DNA from: Gammaproteobacteria bacterium
GTDB taxonomy: Bacteria; Pseudomonadota; Gammaproteobacteria; GCA-001735895
Direction: 5' to 3'
NCBI GenBank assembly: GCA_029862005.1
Contig: JAOTYD010000001.1
Coordinates: 186,001-250,000, forward strand
DNA: 64,000 nt
A program made the translations under genes and the position numbers. The notes under the pieces were generated by a model, which was given only the letters and a program-made list of their open reading frames with translations, made no database searches and was not told where the DNA came from. Positions 1 through 9,109 of this stretch are shown here, piece after piece (positions within the stretch are counted from its first letter, which is position 1; every line of letters starts with the position of its first letter).

Positions 1-2
1 AA

Positions 3-665
3 GCGGCCAACAGCCCGCTGTATCGAGGTAGCGAACCTATCGAGACCTTGCAGCAAGCCATCCTGCGCATGGGAATGGACGTGATTCGAAAGCAGATCAT
101 GATTTACGCGGCGTCGGAACTGTTCCAGTCAAAATCAGCAGGCATGAGAAACCGAATGCAGTCACTATGGAAAAACAGTCGTAAAGTCTCTGCATTCAGC
201 CGTATTCTTGCAGTCAGGTCGGGACATTTCGATCCTGAAATGGCCCAGATGGCGGGATTGATATGCGACCTCGGGATAGTCGCAATACTGGATTATGCGC
301 AAACGCATGGCGATCTCTACGACGATGATGAGGCCCTCGACCAGACCATCCGCGCGATGCATTCCCCTATCAATGGCATGTTCCTTTACCAGTGGAAGTT
401 GGGTGACGATATCGTCACCGTTGGCGAGGAATCCCGTAAATGGTTTCGAAACCATCGCGACGCCGCCGACCTTTGTGACCTCGTGCTTGTTGCTCGCTAT
501 TACAGTCTCATCGGTACCCGTGCCCAGAAAGGTCTGCCGGCGCTTGCAAAGATGCCGGCATTTTTAAAACTGCAGCTGGAATTCAGCGCCGAGGACAGTG
601 CCAGCTTTGTCCAGGAGTCCCGAACTGAAGTCGCCGCCATCGAAAGCATGCTTGGATCGGTTTGA
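3..665 (+). CDS. HDOD-domain protein, 5' end outside the window
   Basis: The reading frame is already open at base 3 with no start or upstream stop, so the gene begins before the window. An internal TTG at 48 would give 205 residues but would cut into the domain. The visible part matches the HDOD fold, an HD-like helical domain without the full metal site: an alternating helical core, an LICDLGIVAIL helix, and a later helix around HSPINGMFLYQWKLGD. HDOD proteins usually act in signalling, often next to response regulators, but no catalytic role can be read here. It converges on oadB across about 115 bases with no clear terminator. Family is fairly sure; function is unknown. Confidence 0.65.
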   Translation, partial: AANSPLYRGSEPIETLQQAILRMGMDVIRKQIMIYAASELFQSKSAGMRNRMQSLWKNSRKVSAFSRILAVRSGHFDPEMAQMAGLICDLGIVAILDYAQTHGDLYDDDEALDQTIRAMHSPINGMFLYQWKLGDDIVTVGEESRKWFRNHRDAADLCDLVLVARYYSLIGTRAQKGLPALAKMPAFLKLQLEFSAEDSASFVQESRTEVAAIESMLGSV

Positions 666-782
666 CAGGTTTGTTTTTCGAAGCTTGATCCAGATAATTT
701 CAACAATTCGCTTTCCGGGTAACCGGCTCCCGTATTTCTTCAGCGAGTGGAAAACAACAACCTCTCCGGATTGACCTTCGGT

Positions 783-1916
783 TCAGCCGACAATCGCGAG
801 CAACACGCCTGCCGCAACGGCCGAGCCGATGACCCCTGCCACATTCGGGCCCATCGCGTGCATTAACAGAAAGTTTTGTGGGTTTGCCTGCAAGCCGATC
901 TTGTTGGCGACACGTGCTGCCATCGGTACCGCTGAAACCCCGGCGGCGCCAATCAGGGGATTAACCGCCTTGCCTGTGACCCGGTACATGATTTTACCCA
1001 TGATGACACCGGCCGCGGTTCCAATTGAAAATGCGATCATGCCCAATAGCAGAATGCCGAGGGTTTCGGCACTTAAAAACTTGTCGGCAGCTAGCTTGGA
1101 GCCAACCGAGAGCCCAAGGAATATAGTCACGATATTGATTAACTCGTTTTGCGCGGTATTGCTCAAACGATCGACCACGCCGCTTTCCTTGAGCAGGTTA
1201 CCGAAGCAGAGCATCCCGACCAGTGGGGTCGCCGACGGTAACAGCAGCAGCGTTACCAGCAGCAGGATCAGGGGAAATAAAATCCGCTCCAGTTTCGAAA
1301 CCTTGCGCAGTTGCGTCATTCTGGTCTTGCGTTCTTCCTTGGTGGTCAGCAACTTCATGATCGGCGGCTGTATGATCGGCACCAGCGCCATGTAGGAGTA
1401 AGCCGCAACCGCTATCGCGCCGAGCAGGTCCGGTGCCAGGCGCGAACCGACATAAATCGCGGTCGGTCCGTCGGCGCCACCAATAATTGCGATCGCGGCC
1501 GCGTCGGCGAGGCTGAACTCGATACCCGGAATCAGGTTCATCGCGATCGCGCCAAACAGCGTAAAGAAAATCCCAAACTGCGCTGCGGCACCCAGTATCA
1601 TCAGGCTGGGTCTCGCCAGCAACGGGCCGAAGTCGGTCATCGCGCCAACACCCATGAAAATCAGCAAGGGGAACACGCCGGTCTCGATGCCTGCCTGGTA
1701 AAGAATACCGAGCAATCCGTCGGGGCCAGCAATGGCGGCGACCGGGATATTGGCGAGAATGCCACCGAAGCCGATTGGAATCAGCAACAGGGGTTCGAAG
1801 CCCTTATGGATTGCGAGGAAGATGAGCAAACCACCCACCAGGATCATGATCACCTGGCCGAAGGTGAAATTGTACAACCCGGTCGAAGCCCAGAGTTGCA
1901 GTAGGCCTTGCTCCAT
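783..1916 (-). CDS. oadB: Na+-pumping oxaloacetate decarboxylase, beta subunit
   Basis: This is the integral-membrane subunit that decarboxylates carboxybiotin and exports Na+. The 377 residues are almost all hydrophobic helices. Family signatures include the [15 protein letters not shown] stretch, the [13 protein letters not shown] loop, where a key membrane aspartate lies in this family, and a closing segment [17 protein letters not shown]. The ATG start lies 5 bases after the oadA stop, so it is translated as the last gene of oadG-oadA-oadB. Homologous beta subunits serve methylmalonyl-CoA and glutaconyl-CoA decarboxylases, but the neighbouring alpha subunit fixes the substrate as oxaloacetate. 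In this window it could drain oxaloacetate made by the beta-hydroxyaspartate cycle or by propionate oxidation; that link is inference. Confidence 0.93.
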   Translation of the reverse strand: MEQGLLQLWASTGLYNFTFGQVIMILVGGLLIFLAIHKGFEPLLLIPIGFGGILANIPVAAIAGPDGLLGILYQAGIETGVFPLLIFMGVGAMTDFGPLLARPSLMILGAAAQFGIFFTLFGAIAMNLIPGIEFSLADAAAIAIIGGADGPTAIYVGSRLAPDLLGAIAVAAYSYMALVPIIQPPIMKLLTTKEERKTRMTQLRKVSKLERILFPLILLLVTLLLLPSATPLVGMLCFGNLLKESGVVDRLSNTAQNELINIVTIFLGLSVGSKLAADKFLSAETLGILLLGMIAFSIGTAAGVIMGKIMYRVTGKAVNPLIGAAGVSAVPMAARVANKIGLQANPQNFLLMHAMGPNVAGVIGSAVAAGVLLAIVG

Positions 1917-1921
1917 CTGGT

Positions 1922-3733
1922 TTAGCCTATGGTCATCAGGGATTGATCGGCCTGGATCGCATCACTCTTCTTGATCGCGATCGAAACAATCTTGCCGCTC
2001 GCGTTGGCACGAATCTCGGTTTCCATTTTCATCGCTTCGACGAGGATCACCGGATCACCTTCATTGACGGTGTCCCCGACCGCGACCAGGATATCGATAA
2101 CGCTGCCGGCCAGTGGTGCCCTGATTTCGGTTCCACCCGCGCTGACGGGTGCTGCAGTTGCCACTGGAGCCGCGGCAGCGGCTGTCGCGACCGGGGTGAC
2201 TTGGCTGATATCGCCATCTCCTGGGCCCACGACGACGTCGTACTGGGTTCCGTTTACGCTGACACGGTAACTCTCGGTTGTTGCGTCAGCGACAGGCGCT
2301 GGCGCCGCCGCGATAGCGGCTGGTGCCGGTGCCGCCACCGGTTCGCTTCCCGGTGCGGGCTCGAAGGCGTCTGGATTGCCGCGATTTTTAAGGAAGTTAA
2401 TGCCAACCTGCTGAAACAGCGCGTAAATTAAAACATCATCAATTTCGTCTGCGGCCAGCTTGATGTTTTCGGCCTTGGCGATTTCGCGTAGCTCCGCGCT
2501 GAGCTTATCTATCTCGGGTTCGATTAAATCGGCAGGTCGGCAGGTTATCGGCTCCTTGCCATCGAGTACGCGCGCCTGCAGTTCCTTGTTTACCGGCGCC
2601 GCGGTAGCGCCATATTCCCCGCGCAGCACGCCCGCGGTTTCCTTGCTGATCGACTTGTAGCGTTCGCCGCTGAGGACGTTGATCACGGATTGAGTACCGA
2701 CAATTTGCGAAGTCGGCGTAACCAGTGGCACGTATCCCAGGTCTTTACGCACCGTCGGGATTTCCTTCAGTACTTCGTCAAGCTTGTCACTGGCGTTTTG
2801 ATCGCGCAGTTGATGCTCGAGATTGGTCAGCATTCCGCCTGGAACCTGCGCGGTCAGAATGCGTGGATCGACGCCTTTTAATGCGCCTTCGAATTTTGCA
2901 TACTTTTTCCGTACCTCCCGGAAATAGAGCGAGATCTCTTCAAGCAGGTCGAGATCGAGTCCCGTGGCGCGCTCGCTGTCTTCCATGATCGCAACAAAGG
3001 TTTCGGTGGGTGAGTGGCAGTAGGTCAGGCTCATCGACGAGATTGACGTGTCGATAATATCGACGCCGGCATCGATCGCCTTCATCAGGGTCGCAGTCGA
3101 CAGGCCTGTGGTTGCGTGGCTGTGTATAGCCAACGGAATCTCGCAACTCTCCTTGATACGGGTAACCATTTCTTCGGCGGTATAGGGCTTGAGCAGGCCA
3201 GCCATGTCCTTGATGCAGATTGAATGACAGCCCATGTCTTCCAGCTTCTTCGCCATGTCGACCCAGAGATCGACGTTGTGCACCGGGCTCAAGGTGTAGG
3301 ACAGTGCACCCTGGGCGTGCTTGCCGACGGCGATAGTTGCCTTGACCGCGGTTTCGAAATTACGCATGTCGTTCATCGCATCGAAGATGCGGAATACGTC
3401 CATGCCATTTACCGCACAGCGCTCGACAAATTTTTCGATCACGTCATCGGCGTAGTGACGGTAGCCCAGAGCGTTCTGTCCGCGCAGCAACATTTGCATC
3501 GGCGTGTTGGGCATTGCGGCCTTGAGCTGCCGCAGGCGCTCCCAGGGGTCTTCACCGAGAAAGCGAATGCAGGCGTCAAAGGTTGCGCCCCCCCAGGTTT
3601 CGAGCGACCAGAAGCCAACCCGGTCGAGCTTCTCGGTGATGGGTAGCATGTCTTCGATGCGCACCCGCGTGGCCAGTAACGACTGCGAGGCATCGCGTAA
3701 TACCAGGTCGGTAATCAATAGTGGGTTCGACAT
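1922..3733 (-). CDS. oadA: Oxaloacetate decarboxylase, alpha subunit (biotin carrier)
   Basis: The soluble subunit transfers the carboxyl group of oxaloacetate to biotin, giving pyruvate. Residues 1-270 form the HMGL-like carboxyltransferase barrel, with the opening [12 protein letters not shown] motif and the metal ligand signature AIHSHATTG. The middle is the conserved PYC/OADA carboxylase domain. An alanine/proline-rich linker (about residues 455-530) leads to a C-terminal biotinyl domain with the canonical EAMKMETEI, whose central lysine carries biotin. The 603-residue length is normal for OadA. Only 6 bases separate it from oadG. Pyruvate carboxylase subunit B is the closest alternative, but the flanking oadG and oadB settle the call. 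Confidence 0.95.
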   Translation of the reverse strand: MSNPLLITDLVLRDASQSLLATRVRIEDMLPITEKLDRVGFWSLETWGGATFDACIRFLGEDPWERLRQLKAAMPNTPMQMLLRGQNALGYRHYADDVIEKFVERCAVNGMDVFRIFDAMNDMRNFETAVKATIAVGKHAQGALSYTLSPVHNVDLWVDMAKKLEDMGCHSICIKDMAGLLKPYTAEEMVTRIKESCEIPLAIHSHATTGLSTATLMKAIDAGVDIIDTSISSMSLTYCHSPTETFVAIMEDSERATGLDLDLLEEISLYFREVRKKYAKFEGALKGVDPRILTAQVPGGMLTNLEHQLRDQNASDKLDEVLKEIPTVRKDLGYVPLVTPTSQIVGTQSVINVLSGERYKSISKETAGVLRGEYGATAAPVNKELQARVLDGKEPITCRPADLIEPEIDKLSAELREIAKAENIKLAADEIDDVLIYALFQQVGINFLKNRGNPDAFEPAPGSEPVAAPAPAAIAAAPAPVADATTESYRVSVNGTQYDVVVGPGDGDISQVTPVATAAAAAPVATAAPVSAGGTEIRAPLAGSVIDILVAVGDTVNEGDPVILVEAMKMETEIRANASGKIVSIAIKKSDAIQADQSLMTIG

Positions 3734-3739
3734 ATTTGG

Positions 3740-3961
3740 CTACCTGTTCTTTTTATGTAGATGGATTGCTGCGGATATTGCGGCGATATGTTTATTGTCG
3801 ACAGTGCTTTTTATGACCTCAGGTGGCTTTACAATCTCTTCGGGGACTATTTTTGACACCATGGAAATAATCGCGATCAGCAAAATCAGAATGATAAACA
3901 CCGTGCCCATACCCAGGCCCAGTAACTGCAAGCTCTGCGTCAAAAGTGCTTCAATTTCCAT
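3740..3961 (-). CDS. oadG: Oxaloacetate decarboxylase, gamma subunit
   Basis: This 73-residue protein has one membrane helix (about residues 12-34, GLGMGTVFIILILLIAII) and a polar tail ending HLHKKNR. That is the OadG layout: the helix anchors the complex and the histidine-containing tail binds a metal and holds OadA to OadB. It is the first gene of the minus-strand oadGAB operon. The upstream spacer to 4070 is short and shows no obvious operator. Identification relies on size, topology and operon place, because OadG sequences diverge widely. Confidence 0.88.
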   Translation of the reverse strand: MEIEALLTQSLQLLGLGMGTVFIILILLIAIISMVSKIVPEEIVKPPEVIKSTVDNKHIAAISAAIHLHKKNR

Positions 3962-4070
3962 TGCAACTCGTTCGGTATGCGCAAAGACGGCGAATTATAC
4001 TATATGAAGCGGTCATTTTAAGCGTTGTAAATTAGCAGTTTGGCAGCCCAAGGGTCTCGCTGTACGCTGT

Positions 4071-5762
4071 TCACTTTGCCTGGGCACGCAAACTATCGAC
4101 GGTCGTAGTCGGGGTCAGGATACCGGGGTCGAGCATCACCTCGATCAGGGTCGGTCTGTCAGTTGCCAGGCAGCGTTCGAAGGCCGCTTCAAATTCACCG
4201 GTATTTTCGACTCGCTCGCCATGTGCGCCGTAGGCCTTGGCCAGCGCAACGAAATCGGGATTGACCATGTCGGTGCCGATCACGCGACCCGGGTATTCAC
4301 GCTCCTGGTGCATGCGAATAGTCGCGTAGATGCCGTTATTAACGACGATCACGATGATATTGGCGCGGTACTGCATCGCGGTGGCAAGTTCCTGGCCGTT
4401 CATCATGAAGTCTCCATCGCCGGTAAAGGCCACCACGCAACGACCGGGGTAGCGCAATTTTGCCGCGATCGCAGCAGGCAGACCATAGCCCATGGTGCCG
4501 CTGGTAGCTGCCAGTTGGGTGCGAAATTGCCGATAGCGAAAAAACCGGTGCAACCAGCTGGTATTGTTGCCTGCACCATTGCATATAATCGCGTCGTTGT
4601 CGGTGCGGTCACGAATCTGATGAATGATATCGGATAGCTGGACCTTGCTGTCGATGCTGATGCTGCGATTCCAGTCGAGATAATTTTGGTGCGCCTGCGT
4701 AACCTGTTCCCGCCAGGTATCGGCGTTTGCCGGTTTAAGCCTGGTGTCGGCTATAGCCGATACAAAGGGGCCGGCGCTGGCATTAATCGCCAGGTCGGGC
4801 TGGTAGATATGTCCGAGCTCATCGGCACCCGGATGGACATGAATCATGCTTTGCCGCGGGCAGGGAATATCGATTAATGTAAAACCACCGGTGGTCATCT
4901 CGCCCAGTCTGGCACCGATAACCAGCAGGCAATCAGCGGCCTTGATGCGCTGGACCAGCGCCGGATTGACGCCAATCCCGAGGTCACCAATATAATTTGG
5001 ATGCTGGTTGTCGATAAAATCCTGGCAGCGAAACGAGTTGACGAGTGGAAGATTATTGGCTGTGCAAAAATCCTGCAGCTGCAGGCGTATATCCTCGCTC
5101 CAGCCACTGCCACCAACAATGACCAGCGGTTGTGCGGTAGATTCCAGCAGCTCTGCCATATGCGAAATATCGGCCGCAGCGGGACTGGTTGTGACGATTT
5201 GCGTGGGTCTTGCATCCGTGGCCTCGGTTTGATCGGTCAGCATATCTTCAGGCAACGCCAGCACGACCGGGCCGGGGCGACCACCGGTAGCGATGCTGAA
5301 GGCGCGATTCATATACTCCGGGATGCGATCCGCGTCGTCGATTTGCGCGACCCACTTGGCCACCTCGGAAAACATCCGGCGGTAATCGATTTCCTGAAAG
5401 GCCTCGCGGTCCAGGTCCTTGCGTGAGATTTGTCCCACCAGCAGGATCATCGGGGTTGAATCCTGCATGGCGACATGCAGACCGCCACTGGCATTGGTGG
5501 CGCCGGGCCCGCGCGTCACGAAACAGATGCCGGGTTTACCCGTGAGCTTGCCTTCGGCTTCGGCCATGTAAGCCGCACCACCTTCGTTGCGGCACACGAT
5601 CAGTGAAATTTCGCTGCGGTCAAATAGCGCGTCCAGCGCGGCCAGGTAGCTTTCACCGGGGATACAGAAAATACGCTCGACCGAGTTTATTTTCAAGGCG
5701 TCGATCAAAACTTCGGCTCCACTGCGGAACTTGTCTGGTGTCGTCACAACAACTATCGCCAA
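4071..5762 (-). CDS. Thiamine-diphosphate-dependent enzyme, acetolactate-synthase family
   Basis: The 563-residue protein has the three-domain layout of acetolactate synthase, oxalyl-CoA decarboxylase and benzoylformate decarboxylase. The N-terminal pyrimidine-binding domain carries the catalytic glutamate (Glu60, in CRNEGGAAYMAEA). A central nucleotide-fold domain follows, then a C-terminal domain with the ThDP/Mg motif GDGDFMMNG at about 448 ending at NNG about 477. Glyoxylate carboligase, which would fit a glyoxylate theme, has valine instead of the catalytic glutamate, so it is unlikely. No small regulatory subunit lies nearby, which argues against a biosynthetic IlvB. The start is a TTG without a good ribosome site; a GTG at 5747 is possible. 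The substrate is not known. Confidence 0.8.
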   Translation of the reverse strand: MAIVVVTTPDKFRSGAEVLIDALKINSVERIFCIPGESYLAALDALFDRSEISLIVCRNEGGAAYMAEAEGKLTGKPGICFVTRGPGATNASGGLHVAMQDSTPMILLVGQISRKDLDREAFQEIDYRRMFSEVAKWVAQIDDADRIPEYMNRAFSIATGGRPGPVVLALPEDMLTDQTEATDARPTQIVTTSPAAADISHMAELLESTAQPLVIVGGSGWSEDIRLQLQDFCTANNLPLVNSFRCQDFIDNQHPNYIGDLGIGVNPALVQRIKAADCLLVIGARLGEMTTGGFTLIDIPCPRQSMIHVHPGADELGHIYQPDLAINASAGPFVSAIADTRLKPANADTWREQVTQAHQNYLDWNRSISIDSKVQLSDIIHQIRDRTDNDAIICNGAGNNTSWLHRFFRYRQFRTQLAATSGTMGYGLPAAIAAKLRYPGRCVVAFTGDGDFMMNGQELATAMQYRANIIVIVVNNGIYATIRMHQEREYPGRVIGTDMVNPDFVALAKAYGAHGERVENTGEFEAAFERCLATDRPTLIEVMLDPGILTPTTTVDSLRAQAK

Positions 5763-5974
5763 TATAAATGAATCGGGCTGTACCCCATTTATGCCGGCGT
5801 CGGATTTTGTTTTTTAGCGTCCGGGAACGAGGAACTCGTATCTTCGCCATGATCCCGATAAAAAGCAATGCCTGTCAAAGATTGAAGTTGTTGCGATCGG
5901 TTGGCCGAAAATCCCCCGCTCTCGCGCGAAAAAATGGATAGGCGAAGATAGCAGAAGAACTTAGAATCTCACGC

Positions 5975-6853
5975 ATGAAGTCGACACATTTGAAAGGCTT
6001 GCTGATCACAGCATGTGGGGTCCTGGTGATTTCTCCCGATGGGCTGCTGACGCGCCTGATCGTGACGGATCACTGGACCATGATTTTCTGGCGCGCGCTG
6101 TTTCTGTCCTTTGGCATGTGGCTGGTAATCAGTTTTGCCTACCCCAACCGGGTATGGCAGCAGTATAGAACGGTCAAGGGCCCCGGGTTATGGATGGTCA
6201 CAGCCTATTCACTGGGTACGATTTCTTTTATTTTTGCGATTACGCATACCAGTGTCGCCAACACGTTAATCATCCTCAGTACCACACCTCTGTTCGCGGC
6301 TATTATCGGGCGCCTTTTGCTGCATGAGAAAATCCAGCCACGAACCATCATCGCCATTTTGCTGGTGGCGACCGGGATAACGATTATGACGTCGGGCAGT
6401 GTTAATCAGCAGAACGGGTTGCTGGGGGACCTCGCGGCAATTCTGGGCTCGTTTTTTCTGGCCTGCGGCTTTAGCTTCGTGCGCCGTTTTCCGCAGGTTT
6501 CGGCATTTTCGGCAATATCCTGCAGCGGCCTGTTAACGGCATTGGTAATACTGCCTTTCGCCGCACCGCTGTCGGTCTCCCAGGCGGACCTGGGGTACCT
6601 GATGGTCATGGGTTTATACATGTTGCCCATCGGCACCGCGCTAATGTTTCTCGGACCACGCTATATCCCCGCGCCTGAAGTGGGCCTGCTGTTATTGCTG
6701 GAATCGATCCTGGGGCCGGTCTGGGTCTGGTTGGCGCTCGGGGAAGAGCCCGGGGCCAGTACCTTGCTGGGCGGGGCCATCGTCATATCAACACTCGTGG
6801 TCAATACTATCTGGGCGTTAAAGTTTCCGCGACTTGAGCCCGCCGCAATTTAA
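5975..6853 (+). CDS. EamA-family (DMT) membrane transporter
   Basis: The 292 residues form about ten membrane helices in two EamA halves, typical of drug/metabolite transporters. The first half includes DHWTMIFWRALFLSFGMWL and NTLIILSTTPLFAAIIGRLLL; the second includes PEVGLLLLLESILGPVWVWLALGE, the usual EamA ending where a helix is followed by a short glycine-rich turn. These carriers usually export amino acids or other small metabolites; the substrate cannot be read from sequence. It stands alone on the plus strand and converges on the ketopantoate-reductase-like gene across 33 bases. The start is the ATG at 5975. Confidence 0.88.
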   Translation: MKSTHLKGLLITACGVLVISPDGLLTRLIVTDHWTMIFWRALFLSFGMWLVISFAYPNRVWQQYRTVKGPGLWMVTAYSLGTISFIFAITHTSVANTLIILSTTPLFAAIIGRLLLHEKIQPRTIIAILLVATGITIMTSGSVNQQNGLLGDLAAILGSFFLACGFSFVRRFPQVSAFSAISCSGLLTALVILPFAAPLSVSQADLGYLMVMGLYMLPIGTALMFLGPRYIPAPEVGLLLLLESILGPVWVWLALGEEPGASTLLGGAIVISTLVVNTIWALKFPRLEPAAI

Positions 6854-6886
6854 ACGTAGCAGTTTTATATGGTATCGGAGCCAGCT

Positions 6887-7846
6887 TCAGCGATGTTTCG
6901 AGCGGCGGTTGAATTTCAAAGCGCCGCGCGCGCGCAGTTCAAGTGAACGCAGGCTGTAAAGGATGAAACGATTGACCGGGGTATCGAGATCGACTTCGTA
7001 GGCCAGGCGCACCACCGCTCCGTTTTGAGCATCAAGCTCCGACGGCCGGCCTGCAACCAGGTCGCGCTGCATCGATGTAGTCGAATTTGGCGGGATGTCT
7101 CCCAGGGTGGCGAGGGTCTTGTCAACGCTGTCTGCCGGCAGGTCGATGCCCTTGGCACGCCCGAGCCGTAACACTTCTTCGATTGCTTCGGTGAGCAGGT
7201 CACGTGTTTCCGGCTGGTCGAGTAGCACACCGATCGGTGCTCGCGACACCGCACCGAGGCCACTCCAGGGTGCTATCAACATGAATTTCTGCCACATCGC
7301 GACCTGGATATTTTCGGGAATGCTCGACTTGACGCCGCTGCAATGATTGAAGATCTCGGATAACGCGTTAACGCGGGGATCGGGCCGATTGTCGAGGTGG
7401 CCGAAACGAATCAGGGGATTGCCACCACTATGCTTGATGTGCCCGGCGCTCGCCTGGAAGGCGACAATGGCGCAAAGCCCACCCAGCACGTTTTCCGCAT
7501 CGAGAATACCGGCAAGCTGCTCGGGTGCCTCGACACCGTTTTGCAGCGGGATAACCAGGGTGTCCGGGCCCACCATGGGCTTCATCGCGCGCGCGGCTGA
7601 TGGTACCTGCCAGGCCTTTACGCAACACAGCACGTAATCGACGATACCGACTTCTGCGGGATTATTGGTAACGTTGATCTTGTCGATGCTGAAATCACCG
7701 GCGATGCTGCCGACCTTGAGGCCGCTCGAGCGCAACGCCGATAGATTTTGGTTACGCGCGATAAAGACGACATCCTGGCCCAGCTGGGCCAGTCTTCCAC
7801 CGAAATATGCTCCTACGCCGCCACTGCCGTAGACCGCTATACGCAT
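6887..7846 (-). CDS. 2-dehydropantoate 2-reductase family oxidoreductase
   Basis: The 319-residue protein starts with a Rossmann dinucleotide site (VYGSGGVGAYFGGRLA) and ends with the helical ApbA/PanE C-terminal domain. The pair WQKFMLIAPWSGL occupies the place of the family's conserved catalytic lysine and asparagine region; the lysine is kept but the usual following asparagine pattern is altered. The family reduces 2-ketopantoate with NADPH, but many paralogues reduce other 2-keto acids. There is no panB, panC or panD nearby, so a pantothenate role is doubtful. The neighbouring Bhc genes lack an imino-acid reductase, so a role there can be asked but is not supported by sequence. I leave the symbol blank. 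Confidence 0.8.
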   Translation of the reverse strand: MRIAVYGSGGVGAYFGGRLAQLGQDVVFIARNQNLSALRSSGLKVGSIAGDFSIDKINVTNNPAEVGIVDYVLCCVKAWQVPSAARAMKPMVGPDTLVIPLQNGVEAPEQLAGILDAENVLGGLCAIVAFQASAGHIKHSGGNPLIRFGHLDNRPDPRVNALSEIFNHCSGVKSSIPENIQVAMWQKFMLIAPWSGLGAVSRAPIGVLLDQPETRDLLTEAIEEVLRLGRAKGIDLPADSVDKTLATLGDIPPNSTTSMQRDLVAGRPSELDAQNGAVVRLAYEVDLDTPVNRFILYSLRSLELRARGALKFNRRSKHR

Positions 7847-8205
7847 TTTGTCTCCACTGAAAAAGATAGATTTATCCAGACATTATGGCGCAGTGTCATT
7901 GTTTTGTAAGAAAAATTCCGGAACCGGCGTCACGCAAAATGAATATTTGACCGCAAGCTGCCGGTTGATTGGCCGGAGATCGTTCGCTGTGGGGCAGTAA
8001 AATTGTCCGAGCAATAACAAGTTAACTAAAAAATGGTAATATTTTTCATTACTTAAAAGATACCTAATTTTCAAATAATAGTTAATAAATTCAAAGAATT
8101 ATAAAAATATATATAATCAACTTACCTATTTTGGAATATATTTTTAAAAGATAAATGTCGTTTTTGGATATGTTCCATTAACTGCTGGCTGGTAAATTAC
8201 GCGCC
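7847..8205. other. AT-rich intergenic spacer upstream of the IclR gene
   Basis: No gene is supported in these 359 bases. From about 7985 to 8180 the composition falls sharply to mostly A and T, with runs such as AAAATATATATAATC and ATATTTTTAAAAG, unlike the GC-rich genes on both sides. The stretch would hold the promoters of the IclR gene (plus) and perhaps of the reductase gene (minus). Many sequences here resemble -10 boxes by chance, so I do not place one. The adjacent regulator has an AT-hook-like N-terminus, which makes the composition more interesting. Confidence 0.6.
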
Positions 8206-9039
8206 ATGACAAACCAGGTTGCCAATATTACGCGCAAACGCGGCAGACCCCCGGGACCGAATAGTCGTGCCGGCGACGGCAAGAACCAGTCATTAATCCG
8301 GGCATTAACCTTGTTGGAACGTTTGTCCGAGACGCCTTGGGGATTGAATTTGACCGATCTGTCGTATCAGCTCGGTATGCCGACCGCGACCGTGCATCGC
8401 TTGCTCAACACCTTTGAGGAGTTCAATTTTGTCGAGCAGGACGCCGAGCGGGGTTTGTGGTTCGTGGGTTTGAAGGCGTTTACCGTCGGCAATGCATTTT
8501 TAAATCGACGTGACCTGGTATCCAGCGCCAGGCCGCACATGCATGCACTGGTCGATTTGTGCGGTGAAACAGTCAACCTGGGCGTGATCGATGATGGCGA
8601 AGTGGTATTTATCAGCCAGGTGGAATCGCGGGAAGTCATGCGCATGATCGCTAGTCTGGGCAGCCGGTCGCCCATTCACGCCTCGGGCGTTGGTAAGGCG
8701 CTGTTGGCGAACATGACGGAACAGTGGGTCGCGGGCATTTTGCAGCGTCGGGGCCTGGCACGCTATACCGATCACACGATTGATAATCCAACCCAGCTGC
8801 GTGAGGAACTCAAACAGGTAAGAAAACTGGGTTACGCACTGGATGACGAAGAACACGCGGTTGGTTTGCGCTGCGTGGCCGCGGCCATTTTTGATGAGAA
8901 CGGCCAGCCACTCGCCGCGATTTCGATATCGGGACCAAAAGTGCGGATAATGGATGGCCGCCTGAGCGAACTCGGCCATGCAGTTCAGCAGGCAGCCGAT
9001 GAAATTACCCAGGCACTGGGTGGTTATCGACCAGCCTGA
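8206..9039 (+). CDS. IclR-family transcriptional regulator, BhcR-like
   Basis: The 277 residues contain an N-terminal winged helix-turn-helix (about 27-80, with LTDLSYQLGMPTATVHRLLNTF) and the C-terminal IclR effector domain (about 95-270, ending GPKVRIMDGRLSELGHAVQQAADEI). Ahead of the helix-turn-helix is a basic KRGRPPGP stretch that resembles an AT-hook. The gene is 70 bases upstream of the aminotransferase. In Paracoccus the beta-hydroxyaspartate genes are controlled by the IclR-type glyoxylate-responsive BhcR, and this position fits. It could act on the AT-rich spacer in front of it. The family is certain; the identity with BhcR is inferred from context. Confidence 0.9.
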   Translation: MTNQVANITRKRGRPPGPNSRAGDGKNQSLIRALTLLERLSETPWGLNLTDLSYQLGMPTATVHRLLNTFEEFNFVEQDAERGLWFVGLKAFTVGNAFLNRRDLVSSARPHMHALVDLCGETVNLGVIDDGEVVFISQVESREVMRMIASLGSRSPIHASGVGKALLANMTEQWVAGILQRRGLARYTDHTIDNPTQLREELKQVRKLGYALDDEEHAVGLRCVAAAIFDENGQPLAAISISGPKVRIMDGRLSELGHAVQQAADEITQALGGYRPA

Positions 9040-9109
9040 GCCATAAATGCCATGTCGCCGGCTTGGAAGACACGGCTTAACAATTATTAGAGAAACGAGA
9101 GACAAGCAA

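Noticed and set aside
4071-5762. Glyoxylate carboligase as the identity of the thiamine enzyme
   Set aside because: It would suit a glyoxylate cluster, but Gcl has valine in place of the catalytic glutamate; here Glu60 is present. There is also no tartronate semialdehyde reductase nearby.
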